From Conexibacteraceae bacterium (GTDB lineage Bacteria > Actinomycetota > Thermoleophilia > Solirubrobacterales > Solirubrobacteraceae): a stretch of DNA of 21,840 nucleotides. The notes below the pieces were generated by a model. The model worked only from the letters and a program-made list of their open reading frames with translations, was not told the DNA's origin and searched no databases. Position 1 is the first letter of the stretch; the number at the start of each line of letters is the position of its first letter. Position numbers and translations under genes: made by a program. The DNA is taken from the NCBI GenBank assembly GCA_009785395.1, contig WQWK01000002.1:1-21840 (forward strand), read 5' to 3'. Below, in pieces: positions 13,183 through 21,840 of this stretch.

Positions 13183-14895
13183 ATGAGATCGATCCCGCCC
13201 GGCGACGAGGTGCTGGCGAGGGCCGAGAAGCTCGTCGGTGTCGAGAGGATCGCAAGGGGCGAGAAGCTCGCGAGCCGGATCGCCAACGAGGCCTGTTACC
13301 TCGGCTACTGCTTCCGCAGCGGGATGTTCGCAATCGAGTCCCCGCAGCGGCTGGTGCGGTCTGTGCGGGCGTTCATCGATTACGGGATGCTCGGCGCCGG
13401 TCCGGCGGTCGCCGCGATCCGCCATGCCGACAGGCCGGCTGTGATCGACGAGCGCGGCAGCGTGACCTATCGCGAACTGGACAACCGTGTCAACGCGCTC
13501 GCGACCGCGTGGATCGACCGTGGCCTGAAGCCGGGCGACGGTGTCGCGATCTTGACCCGCAACCACCGGGGCTTTCTCGAGGCGCTGTTCGCCGCGGCCA
13601 GATGCGGCGCTCGCGTGATCCTCTTGAACACCGGCTTCGCGGGCCCGCAGGTCAGCGAGGTGTCCGCCCGCGAGGGCATCGACCTGGTCGTTTACGACGA
13701 GGAGTTCGAGGCCTCGGTGAGCGGGCTCGAGCTGCGACACGGTCGTTTCCGCGCCTGGACCGACACGCGCGAGGGTGACGACGACACGCTCGCGGCCCTG
13801 ATCGCCTCGGCGCCTGCGCGCATGCCTCCCAAGCCGGCGCGCGCGCCGCGCGTGGTGATCCTGACGAGCGGCACCACCGGCACCCCCAAGGGCGCCGGCC
13901 GCGACGTGCCGCTCTCGCTCTCACCGATCGGTGGGCCGATGAGCAAGATCCCGTTCCACACGGGCGACACCGCGCTGATCTCGGCGCCGCTGTTCCATGC
14001 GTTCGGGTTCACGCAGGGGTTGATGCAGGTCGGCCTTGGCGCCACGATCGTGTTGCAGCGCCGGTTCGCCGAGGAGGAGGTCCTCGCGAGCCTCGACCGC
14101 CACCGCGTCACCACCTGGGTCGTCGTGCCGGTGATGCTGCAGCGCGTGCTGGCGCTCGGACCCGAGCATTGGCAGGGCCGGGACCTCTCGCGGCTGCGGA
14201 TCATCTACGTGAGCGGGTCGCAGCTCGGGACAGACCTGTCCCGGCGCGCGCACTCCGCCTTCGGCCCGGTGCTCTACAACCTCTACGGCTCCACGGAGAT
14301 CGCCTACGCGACGATCGCGACGCCCGCGGACATCGTCGCTGCGCCCGGCACGGTCGGCCGCGTCGTGCGCGGGGCCGTGGTCAGGATCCTCGGCCCGGAC
14401 GGCGAGGAGCTCCCCGGAGGGAAGACCGGGCGCATCTTCGTCGGGCACATGCTCGCGTTCGAGGGCTATACCGGCGGCGGCGACAAGGAACGGGTCCGTG
14501 GGCTGCTGTCCTCCGGGGACGTCGGCCACTTCGACGCAGAGGGGCGCCTGTTCATCGACGGGCGTGATGACGAGATGATCATCTCGGGCGGAGAGAACGT
14601 GTTCCCGCGCGAGGTCGAGGAGCTGCTGCACCTGCACCCGGCCGTGCTCGAGGCGGCGGCCGTCGGCGTACCGGACGCCGCGTTCGGTCAGCGGCTGAAC
14701 GCCTACGTCGTACCCCGCCCGGGTGCCGAGCTCACCGAGGATTTGATCAAGGAGTACGTGCGTGACAACCTGGCGAACTACAAGGTGCCGCGTGATGTCG
14801 TGTTCCTGGACGAATTGCCGCGCAACCCCACTGGCAAGGTGCTCAAGCGCGAACTGGTAAACCACCAGTACGCCCGCGCGGACGGGCGTACATAG
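13183..14895 (+). CDS. AMP-dependent fatty-acid--CoA ligase (FadD-type)
   Basis: 570 aa of the adenylate-forming superfamily. The ATP loop ILTSGTTGTPKGAGR lies from about residue 226, the acyl-pocket region APLFHAFGFTQGLMQVGLGA follows, then YGSTEIAYATIA, the hinge SGDVGHFDAEGRLFIDGRDD with MIISGGENVFPREVEE, and the C-terminal PRNPTGKVLKREL with catalytic K552. The N-terminal about 75 residues precede the conserved RPAVIDERGSVTYREL core and resemble actinobacterial FadD2/FadD12-like synthetases. Reaction: fatty acid + ATP + CoA to acyl-CoA + AMP + PPi. It stands alone without beta-oxidation genes nearby. The start lacks a Shine-Dalgarno but has a leaderless-type -10. Its last codons contain a GTACGCCCG palindrome. 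Chain-length preference cannot be read from the sequence. Confidence 0.95.
   Translation: MRSIPPGDEVLARAEKLVGVERIARGEKLASRIANEACYLGYCFRSGMFAIESPQRLVRSVRAFIDYGMLGAGPAVAAIRHADRPAVIDERGSVTYRELDNRVNALATAWIDRGLKPGDGVAILTRNHRGFLEALFAAARCGARVILLNTGFAGPQVSEVSAREGIDLVVYDEEFEASVSGLELRHGRFRAWTDTREGDDDTLAALIASAPARMPPKPARAPRVVILTSGTTGTPKGAGRDVPLSLSPIGGPMSKIPFHTGDTALISAPLFHAFGFTQGLMQVGLGATIVLQRRFAEEEVLASLDRHRVTTWVVVPVMLQRVLALGPEHWQGRDLSRLRIIYVSGSQLGTDLSRRAHSAFGPVLYNLYGSTEIAYATIATPADIVAAPGTVGRVVRGAVVRILGPDGEELPGGKTGRIFVGHMLAFEGYTGGGDKERVRGLLSSGDVGHFDAEGRLFIDGRDDEMIISGGENVFPREVEELLHLHPAVLEAAAVGVPDAAFGQRLNAYVVPRPGAELTEDLIKEYVRDNLANYKVPRDVVFLDELPRNPTGKVLKRELVNHQYARADGRT
14869..14890 (+). repeat. TACGCCCG...CGGGCGTA palindrome at the end of the acyl-CoA synthetase gene
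   Basis: 8-bp perfect arms (14869-14876, 14883-14890) around a 6-nt loop lie within the final codons (encoding YARADGRT), 2 bp before the stop. Same family as the elements at 13086-13127. It may serve as a terminator or processing signal. Confidence 0.65.
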
Positions 14896-14951
14896 CGCCG
14901 TGGGAACTGCAACCATGCAAACCGATGTCGCCACCGATACGTCAAACGCCT

Positions 14952-14956
14952 GAGGA
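14952..14956 (+). promoter_or_regulatory. Ribosome binding site favouring GTG 14964 for the NlpC/P60 gene
   Basis: GAGGA lies 7 nt before GTG 14964, better placed than anything before ATG 14925 or ATG 15018. Confidence 0.5.
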
Positions 14957-14963
14957 CCAGTCT

Positions 14964-16388
14964 GTGCCGGCCCTGCAGATCGGCCCGCGCCTGCAGGCGG
15001 CGGCCGGTGGCAGCGCGATGCTCAGAATGCTGCCGGGCAGGGGTACGCGGGCCGGGATCCTCGCGCTGATCGCCGCCGTGCTGACCGCGAGCGTCGTCTA
15101 CGTCGTGATCCAGGGCGGTGCGGGGCGCCCGGACGCGGACGCGGGCGGCGCGGTGGGCGCGGGCGGCGCGCCGGCCCATGCCGAGTGGCCGGGGTCACGC
15201 CGCGTGCCGATCGCGAGCGCGCCGGACGCGGCGGTGAGCTCGGGCGGCGCCAGGCTGGTGGCCGCCGGTACGCTCAAATCCGCGTCGGCCGTTTATCGCG
15301 TACCCGTCACGCGCGCGCCAACCGCGCCCGCGGCGGCGTCCAACGTGCACGACTTCACGCTTTCCGACCTGACCAGCATGGTCGACGGTGGCACCGGCTA
15401 CGAGCCGCCGGCCTACCTCGCCGGCGCCTACCGGGCGATCGCCGCGCAGACCCACATCCCGTGGCGGGTGCTGGCGGCGGTCGAGTACATGAACGGCGGT
15501 TACGTGAACGCGCTCGCCGGGCAGAGCTCGAAGGTGATCGGTGCAGTCGGTCAGGACGCCGCCACCGGCCTGGGCGCGGTCAACGCGCGCGTGCTCGCCG
15601 ACGGGGTCGCGGCCGCCGCGCAGCCGAGCACCGAGCTGGTGGCGGACGCACAGCGTCTGGCCGCCGACGGCGCCACCACCAGCCCCGCAGCCGCCGTCTC
15701 CAAGTTCTCGAGTGGCAGCGCGGTGACCTCGCAGGCAGCGCTCACACTCGCCCAGCAGATGGGCGGGACGGTCACCAGCAGCGCCCCTGCAGCGGCCAAG
15801 ATCGCCGCGATGCAGAACCAGGCCCACCTGCTCAACGGCCTGCCCTACATCTGGGGTGGCGGTCACACCAGCCCGGCCTGGGTGGTCGGGCCCGGCTACG
15901 ACTGCTCGGGCTTCGTCTCCGACGTCCTGCACTCGGCCGGCTACCTGACAGCCCCGCAGACGACCCAGACGCTGCCCGGCCAGCCGGGGATCCTCAACGG
16001 CCCCGGCAAGTACGTGACGATGTACGACCGCACGATCGCAGCCGTCAAGGTCTGGGTGAAGAAGAAGAAGATGGTCAAGTCGCTGGTGAACCCGGCCACC
16101 GCCGGAGTCCACGTCGACAAGGGCCGGCAGGCGCTGTCCAGCCAGTCGGTCCAGATCACGCTGCCGAGGTGGGTCGGCGAGTGGAAGACCACCTACACCA
16201 CGAACCTGGTGCCGACGCTCGACAACACCATCGGCGACGAGCACGTGATCATCGACATCGACGGCCAGTGGTGGGAGAGCGGCGGCGACGCCGCGGACGG
16301 CGGCGCCAATCAGGTGCACCCGATGCCCGCCCCCAGCGAGTCCTACCTGAAGAGCTTCAACCAGACCCTGCACCCGGCCGGGTTGTGA
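14964..16388 (+). CDS. Membrane-anchored cell-wall hydrolase: transglycosylase-like domain plus NlpC/P60
   Basis: About 474 aa. A membrane anchor or uncleaved signal lies at about 30-49 (AGILALIAAVLTASVVYVVI), followed by an Ala/Gly/Pro-rich linker. A lysozyme-like segment at about 145-215 (YLAGAYRAIAAQTHIPWRVL, AAVEYMNGGY with E174 as a candidate acid) looks like a soluble lytic transglycosylase. The C-terminal NlpC/P60 peptidase has nucleophile C314 (GPGYDCSGFVSDVLHSAGY) and candidate His H427 (GDEHVIIDIDG). The Cys-His distance of 113 residues is longer than usual because of a Lys-rich insertion (KVWVKKKKMVKSL). Role: cleavage of peptidoglycan outside the membrane, glycan and stem peptide. 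Starts at 14925 (ATG) or 15018 (ATG) are alternatives. Its stop lies in the first copy of a 23-bp tandem duplication shared with the next gene. Confidence 0.82.
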   Translation: MPALQIGPRLQAAAGGSAMLRMLPGRGTRAGILALIAAVLTASVVYVVIQGGAGRPDADAGGAVGAGGAPAHAEWPGSRRVPIASAPDAAVSSGGARLVAAGTLKSASAVYRVPVTRAPTAPAAASNVHDFTLSDLTSMVDGGTGYEPPAYLAGAYRAIAAQTHIPWRVLAAVEYMNGGYVNALAGQSSKVIGAVGQDAATGLGAVNARVLADGVAAAAQPSTELVADAQRLAADGATTSPAAAVSKFSSGSAVTSQAALTLAQQMGGTVTSSAPAAAKIAAMQNQAHLLNGLPYIWGGGHTSPAWVVGPGYDCSGFVSDVLHSAGYLTAPQTTQTLPGQPGILNGPGKYVTMYDRTIAAVKVWVKKKKMVKSLVNPATAGVHVDKGRQALSSQSVQITLPRWVGEWKTTYTTNLVPTLDNTIGDEHVIIDIDGQWWESGGDAADGGANQVHPMPAPSESYLKSFNQTLHPAGL

Positions 16389-16410
16389 CCCTGCACCCGG
16401 CCCGGCTGTG
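16365..16410 (+). repeat. 23-bp tandem duplication at a stop/start junction
   Basis: Copies 16365-16387 and 16388-16410 each begin ACCCTGCACCCGGCC and end TGTG, 21 of 23 identical. The first copy supplies the NlpC/P60 stop, the second supplies the GTG start of the FAD dehydrogenase. Confidence 0.9.
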
Positions 16411-18075
16411 AGCACCGCACAGCTGCACGCCGACGCGATCGTGGTTGGCGGTGGTTTGGCCGGGCTGGTCGCGACATCCGAGCTGGCCGCGGCCGGCAAG
16501 CGCGTGCTGCTGCTCGATCAGGAGCCCGAGGCGTCGCTCGGCGGCCAGGCATTCTGGTCGCTCGGCGGGCTGTTCTTCGTCGACTCGCCCGAGCAGCGCC
16601 GGGCCCGGATCCACGACTCGTTCGATCTCGCCTGGTCCGACTGGCTGGGCAGCGCCGGGTTCGACCGGCCCGAGGACGAGCAGCCTCGGCGCTTCGCGCG
16701 CGCCTACGTCGAGTTCGCCGCGACCGAGAAGCGCGACTGGCTGCGGTCCCTGGGCATCCGCGTCCTGCCGAGCCCGGGCTGGGCGGAGCGCGGCGGCGGC
16801 GATGCGCTCGGGCACGGCAACTCGGTGCCGCGCTTCCATCTCGCCTGGGGCACGGGCCCGGCCGTCGTAGAGCCGTTCGAGCAGCGTGTGCGCGCCGCGG
16901 CGGCGGAGGGGCGCGTGGCGCTGGCGTTCCGCCACCGCGTCGACGAGCTGCTGGTCACAGACGGGCGCGTCGTGGGGGTGGCAGGCGCGGTGCTGGCACG
17001 CTCGCTCGTCGGCCGCGGGGTTGCGAGCTCACGTGAGGTGATCGGCCGGTTCGAGGCTCATGCCGGTGCCGTGCTCGTGTCGAGCGGCGGCATCGGCGGC
17101 AACCTCGACCTGGTGCGTCGCTACTGGCCTTCGGAGAGGCTCGGGCCGCCGCCGCGGGAGATGGTTGCGGGCGTGCCGGCGAGCACGGACGGGCGCATGC
17201 TCGGCGTGGCCGAGCGCGCCGGCGCTTCGTGGATCGGCCGCGATCGCATGTGGCACTACACGGAGGGGATCCGCAACTGGAATCCGATCTGGGAGAACCA
17301 CGGGATCCGGATCCTGCCGGCGCCCTCGTCGCTGTGGCTGGACGCTGTCGGCAGGCGCCTGCCGGCGCCGCTGTTCCCGGGATTCGACACGGTGGCGACG
17401 CTGGGGTTCATCGGGCGCACGGGCCATGACCACACCTGGTTCGTTTTGAACCGCCGCATCATCGCGCGCGAGTTCGCGCTGTCCGGCTCCGAGCAGAACC
17501 CCGACATCACCGGCAAGGACATCGAGGCGACGGTGCGCTCGCGGCTGTTGCCGGACGTGCCGGCGCCGATCCAGGCGTTCCTCGACCACGGCGAGGACTT
17601 CGTCGTCGCACACAGCCTGCGCGAGCTGGTGGCCGGCATGAACGGCCTCACCGGCGAGACGCTGCTCAGTTATGAGGACGTTGAACGCGTCGTGCTCGCC
17701 CGCGACCGTGAGGTCGCGAACCCGTACGGCAAGGACCTGCAGCTGATGGCGATCCGCGCCGCGCGCCGCTACCTGCCCGATCGGGTGAGCCGCGTGGTCG
17801 CGCCGCACCGCCTGCTCGATCCCGCGGCCGGGCCGTTGATCGCGGTCCGGCTGCACGTGCTGACCCGCAAGACGCTCGGGGGTCTCGAGACCGACCTCGA
17901 GGCGCGTGTCCTGATGCCCGGCGGTGAGCCGCTGACGGGGCTCTGGGCGGCCGGCGAGGCGGCAGGCTTCGGCGGCGGGGGCATGCACGGGTACAACGCG
18001 CTGGAGGGCACCTTCCTCGGCGGCTGCCTGTTCAGCGGCAGGATGGCCGGGCGGTCGATGGCCGCGCGGGTCTAG
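16408..18075 (+). CDS. FAD-binding dehydrogenase, PRK12834-type (fumarate reductase/KstD-like flavoprotein)
   Basis: 555 aa from GTG 16408. The dinucleotide-binding motif AIVVGGGLAGLVATSELAAA and the acidic strand end RVLLLDQEPEASLGGQAFW occupy about residues 10-51. Later landmarks are GHGNSVPRFHLAWGTGPAVV, MWHYTEGIRNWNPIW, LWLDAVGRRLPAPLFPGFD, the LTRKTLGGLETDLEARVL substrate-side motif and the closing FAD motif LWAAGEAAGFGGGGMHGYNA. These match the actinobacterial putative FAD-binding dehydrogenase family related to fumarate reductase and 3-ketosteroid dehydrogenase flavoproteins. The substrate is unknown, and no iron-sulfur or membrane subunits are adjacent, so it is probably a soluble single-subunit enzyme. 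Its start codon lies in the second copy of a tandem duplication following the NlpC/P60 gene, so it is probably cotranscribed. It ends before a large hairpin. Confidence 0.9.
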   Translation: MSTAQLHADAIVVGGGLAGLVATSELAAAGKRVLLLDQEPEASLGGQAFWSLGGLFFVDSPEQRRARIHDSFDLAWSDWLGSAGFDRPEDEQPRRFARAYVEFAATEKRDWLRSLGIRVLPSPGWAERGGGDALGHGNSVPRFHLAWGTGPAVVEPFEQRVRAAAAEGRVALAFRHRVDELLVTDGRVVGVAGAVLARSLVGRGVASSREVIGRFEAHAGAVLVSSGGIGGNLDLVRRYWPSERLGPPPREMVAGVPASTDGRMLGVAERAGASWIGRDRMWHYTEGIRNWNPIWENHGIRILPAPSSLWLDAVGRRLPAPLFPGFDTVATLGFIGRTGHDHTWFVLNRRIIAREFALSGSEQNPDITGKDIEATVRSRLLPDVPAPIQAFLDHGEDFVVAHSLRELVAGMNGLTGETLLSYEDVERVVLARDREVANPYGKDLQLMAIRAARRYLPDRVSRVVAPHRLLDPAAGPLIAVRLHVLTRKTLGGLETDLEARVLMPGGEPLTGLWAAGEAAGFGGGGMHGYNALEGTFLGGCLFSGRMAGRSMAARV

Positions 18076-18236
18076 TTGTCGTGAGTCGTAAATTCGCGAG
18101 CAGATTTCGCGAGTGGATGGGCATGTGTGGGGACGCACGATTCGCAAGGCAGATACTGGTGGTATCTGCCGCGAATCGGGTGGCGCCACGCGCGTCAGAC
18201 GCCGCGAAGCCGCCGTCGAATTTGGGACTCAGGGCA
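18076..18236. other. Intergenic region between convergent FAD dehydrogenase and amidase genes
   Basis: 161 bp containing imperfect short repeats of TTCGCGAG (18093-18100, 18106-18113), the 41-bp hairpin at 18138-18178, and most of copy 2 of the 29-bp repeat. No coding potential is seen. Confidence 0.6.
18138..18178. terminator. Long bidirectional hairpin between convergent genes
   Basis: Inner arms GGCAGATAC (18148-18156) and GTATCTGCC (18162-18170) enclose TGGTG. Outer arms CGATTCGC (18138-18145) and GCGAATCG (18171-18178) extend it to 17 bp with a 2-nt AA bulge. It sits between two convergent gene ends and could terminate or stabilise both transcripts. No T-tract. Confidence 0.65.
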
Positions 18237-18242
18237 CTAGCG
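18214..18242 (+). repeat. 29-bp dispersed direct repeat, copy 2
   Basis: Identical over 29 bp to 8518-8546. Here the repeat includes the amidase stop codon (CTA on the plus strand at 18237-18239), so the amidase end was either shaped by insertion or lies within a functional 3' element. Confidence 0.9.
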
Positions 18243-18947
18243 ACCGAGGAACTTCAGCATCGCGGCGGCGATCGCGGCGGCCGCCTTCTTCTGGAAGGAG
18301 GTGGTCGCGAGGATCGCGGCGTCGGTGGGGTTGCGCATATTGCCGCACTCGATCAGGACCTTGGGGACGGTCGTGAGGTTGAGGCCGGCAAGGTCATCGC
18401 GGGGCTGCAGGCCGTCGACGCCGTCATAGGTCGAGACCGGCATCCCGGTGCCGGAGCTGAAGCTCGAGCGCAGGATTTTCGCGAACCGGTCCGATGCCCC
18501 GATGACCCTGGCGTTGGTCCTGTCGGCGACGGGCTCGAGGATCGCGAAGCCGCGGCCTGAGACCGGGCCGCCATCGGCGTGGATGTCGATTGCGACCTTG
18601 GCGTGGGCGTCGTCGATGATCTTCGCGCGCGTATTCACGCACGGGCCGACGCCGGTGTTGCCGTGGCGCGTGAGCACGACCTTGGCGCCACGGGCCTGCA
18701 GGTCGCCGGTCAGGTAGGAGGCGACGTCCCAGTTGAACTGCGCCTCGGTGAAGCCGCCGGCGGTCGCGGTGCCGGTCGTGTCGCAGGTCTCCATCTCACG
18801 GCCGTTCCAGACAAGGTGGTTGATGAAGCTCGGCGCGCTCCAGTTGTGGCCGTTGTGACCGGGATCGATGCCGATGACCGTGCCCGACAGCGGGAGGGCA
18901 CGGGAAGGATGAGCGGTATGCGCGGCCGGGGGTATCGCTGCGAGCAT
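18237..18947 (-). CDS. N-acetylmuramoyl-L-alanine amidase, Amidase_3 (Rv3717/Ami1-like)
   Basis: 236 aa. Zinc ligands and catalytic residues of Amidase_3 are present: H31 (IDPGHNG), E68 ([11 protein letters not shown]), H123 (IDIHADGGP) and catalytic E200 ([14 protein letters not shown]). [21 protein letters not shown] and PRDDLAGLN closely resemble mycobacterial Rv3717 (Ami1), including two cysteines (C55, C103) that correspond to its disulfide. The reaction cleaves the MurNAc-L-Ala bond of muropeptides or peptidoglycan. ATG 18947 is supported by a TACCCT at exactly -12 to -7, implying a leaderless mRNA. The product has no evident signal peptide, odd for a disulfide-bearing wall enzyme; see the alternative-frame finding. 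It is divergent from the isocitrate dehydrogenase with only 30 bp between starts. Confidence 0.92.
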   Translation of the reverse strand: MLAAIPPAAHTAHPSRALPLSGTVIGIDPGHNGHNWSAPSFINHLVWNGREMETCDTTGTATAGGFTEAQFNWDVASYLTGDLQARGAKVVLTRHGNTGVGPCVNTRAKIIDDAHAKVAIDIHADGGPVSGRGFAILEPVADRTNARVIGASDRFAKILRSSFSSGTGMPVSTYDGVDGLQPRDDLAGLNLTTVPKVLIECGNMRNPTDAAILATTSFQKKAAAAIAAAMLKFLGR

Positions 18948-18977
18948 CCCGTGAGGGTAGCTAGTGTGCTCGCCAGC
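18948..18977. promoter_or_regulatory. Compact 30-bp divergent promoter region
   Basis: TACCCT (minus, 18954-18959) lies at -12 to -7 of the amidase ATG. TAGTGT (plus, 18962-18967) lies at -16 to -11 of the isocitrate dehydrogenase ATG. Both would give leaderless or nearly leaderless transcripts, with -35 contacts falling inside the opposite gene. Confidence 0.5.
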
Positions 18978-21150
<2,173 letters not shown>

Positions 21151-21158
<8 letters not shown>

Positions 21159-21771
21159 CCGCGATCAGCCGCCTGATCTCGTCCAGCAGCGCCTCCGGCG
21201 AAGGCAGGTTCTCCTCGTTGCGCAGGAGCATCTGCCGGCGCGCGGCGCGGCCGAAGGCGGTGTCGATGATCAGCAGCGCGACGGCGTCGGGGTCGATGTC
21301 CGGGTTGACGCGTCCCGCCTCCTGCTCGGCGCGGAGGTATGACCCGAGCAGGGCGACGCCAATGTGCGGGCCGAGGTTGTTGGTTTCGATGTAGTCGGCG
21401 AGCGGTGCCCGCAGCTCCGGGTCGGCCTGCGCGGCGTGCAGGACCGGGAGCACATCGTCGAAGAACTGCTCCAGCGCCGCGCAGGCGCCGCGGATCACGG
21501 TCGGCGGGTCCAGCTGCTCGGGGTCGAGCCCGGACATGAACATCAGCGGCTTCATGCCGTGCTCGAACACGGCCTGCAGCAGTCCGGCCCGGTCCCGGAA
21601 GTGGTAGTACACGCTGGCATCGGAGACACCAGCCCGGGCCGCCACTGCGCGGCTGGTCAGGTTCGCGATGCCGTCCTCGCGCAGCACTGCGAGGGTCGCG
21701 TCGAGGATCGCCTCGCGGCCGCCCGAGGGAGGCCGGCCGCGGCGGCGTGGCGGTTCGTCAGTTGCGGTCAT
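21151..21771 (-). CDS. TetR-family transcriptional regulator
   Basis: 206 aa. The N-terminal helix-turn-helix spans about 17-65 ([54 protein letters not shown]), preceded by a basic arm ([12 protein letters not shown]). The C-terminal helical ligand domain is of normal length and ends [12 protein letters not shown]. TetR proteins usually repress an adjacent or own gene and respond to a small lipophilic ligand. The gene on its upstream side is outside the window, so its target is unknown; the convergent isocitrate dehydrogenase is an unlikely target. ATG 21771 gives a standard N-terminus; only a weak GGTGG precedes it. It overlaps the isocitrate dehydrogenase end by 8 bp. Confidence 0.92.
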
Positions 21772-21840
21772 TGCGGGCCACCGTCATTTCAGAGTATTGG
21801 AGCCTATCGGAGCGTGGAGAATTTCTTGAGCCGAAGCTCA
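21772..21840. other. Upstream region of the TetR gene to the window edge
   Basis: It has lower GC than the genes. TGAGC (21827-21831) and GCTCA (21836-21840) form a small hairpin with a TTCG loop on the minus strand, perhaps the terminator of a gene beyond the edge. AATACT (minus, within about 21801-21806) is a weak -10 candidate for the TetR gene. No clear operator palindrome is seen. Confidence 0.35.

Noticed and set aside
12135..13778. 547-codon plus-strand frame running from the secreted repeat protein into the acyl-CoA synthetase
   Set aside because: Arg-rich shadow; it conflicts with two well-supported genes in other frames.
8518..18242. The 29-bp repeats as attL/attR of an integrated element
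   Set aside because: No integrase, transposase, tRNA or phage gene lies in the window and the enclosed genes look like ordinary chromosomal functions. Kept only as a dispersed-repeat finding.

Overview
The window is very GC-rich, with G/C-ending codons, frequent GTG and TTG starts, many 4-bp stop/start overlaps and several apparently leaderless genes. Together with a monomeric isocitrate dehydrogenase, a DasR-type GntR regulator, an Rv3717-like amidase and a secreted SC...CVAVD repeat protein, this points to a high-GC actinobacterium. A Thermoleophilia/Solirubrobacterales lineage (Conexibacter or Solirubrobacter relatives) is my best guess; this is inference, because no rRNA or marker phylogeny is available here.

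Region 1 (1-6692, minus strand) is a complete-looking amino-sugar (GlcNAc/chitooligosaccharide) utilisation locus. In transcription order it holds a GntR/UTRA regulator, a 17-codon mini-ORF, nagA, an extracellular solute-binding protein, two ABC permeases, a ROK kinase and a SIS-domain sugar-phosphate deaminase/isomerase cut by the window edge. Three 16-bp DasR/NagR-like operators lie in the same orientation: in front of the regulator, in front of the binding protein, and at the ROK/SIS junction. The logic is import by the ABC system, phosphorylation by ROK, deacetylation by NagA, deamination by the SIS enzyme, and derepression by amino-sugar phosphates acting on the GntR protein. No ATPase gene is present, so a shared MsiK-type ATPase is expected elsewhere.

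Region 2 (6781-8517, plus strand) is a metal-homeostasis cluster. It holds an ArsR/SmtB sensor with a full alpha-5 metal site, a NicO/RcnA-type Ni/Co exporter with a His/Asp-rich loop (4-bp overlap), and a six-helix CDF-like membrane protein.

Region 3 (8518-18075, plus strand) is a mixed run: a quinone-oxidoreductase-like MDR enzyme overlapped by a FUSC-family membrane protein, a secreted seven-repeat protein (predicted seven-bladed beta-propeller), an acyl-CoA synthetase, a transglycosylase-like/NlpC-P60 wall hydrolase, and a PRK12834-type FAD dehydrogenase. A 29-bp exact direct repeat sits at both ends of this block.

Region 4 (18076-21840) holds a zinc amidase (minus) divergent from a monomeric NADP-isocitrate dehydrogenase (plus), which converges on a TetR regulator (minus) with its stop codon inside a shared 18-bp palindrome.

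No tRNA, rRNA, CRISPR array, transposase or integrase was seen. No intergenic gap exceeds 300 bp; the largest is 242 bp. I do not see a wholly new multi-gene system. The most unusual items are the double-overlap mini-ORF, the seven-repeat Cys-pair propeller, the 29-bp dispersed repeat, the GTACGCCCG-type palindromes at gene ends, and the tandem duplication that separates two formerly overlapping genes.
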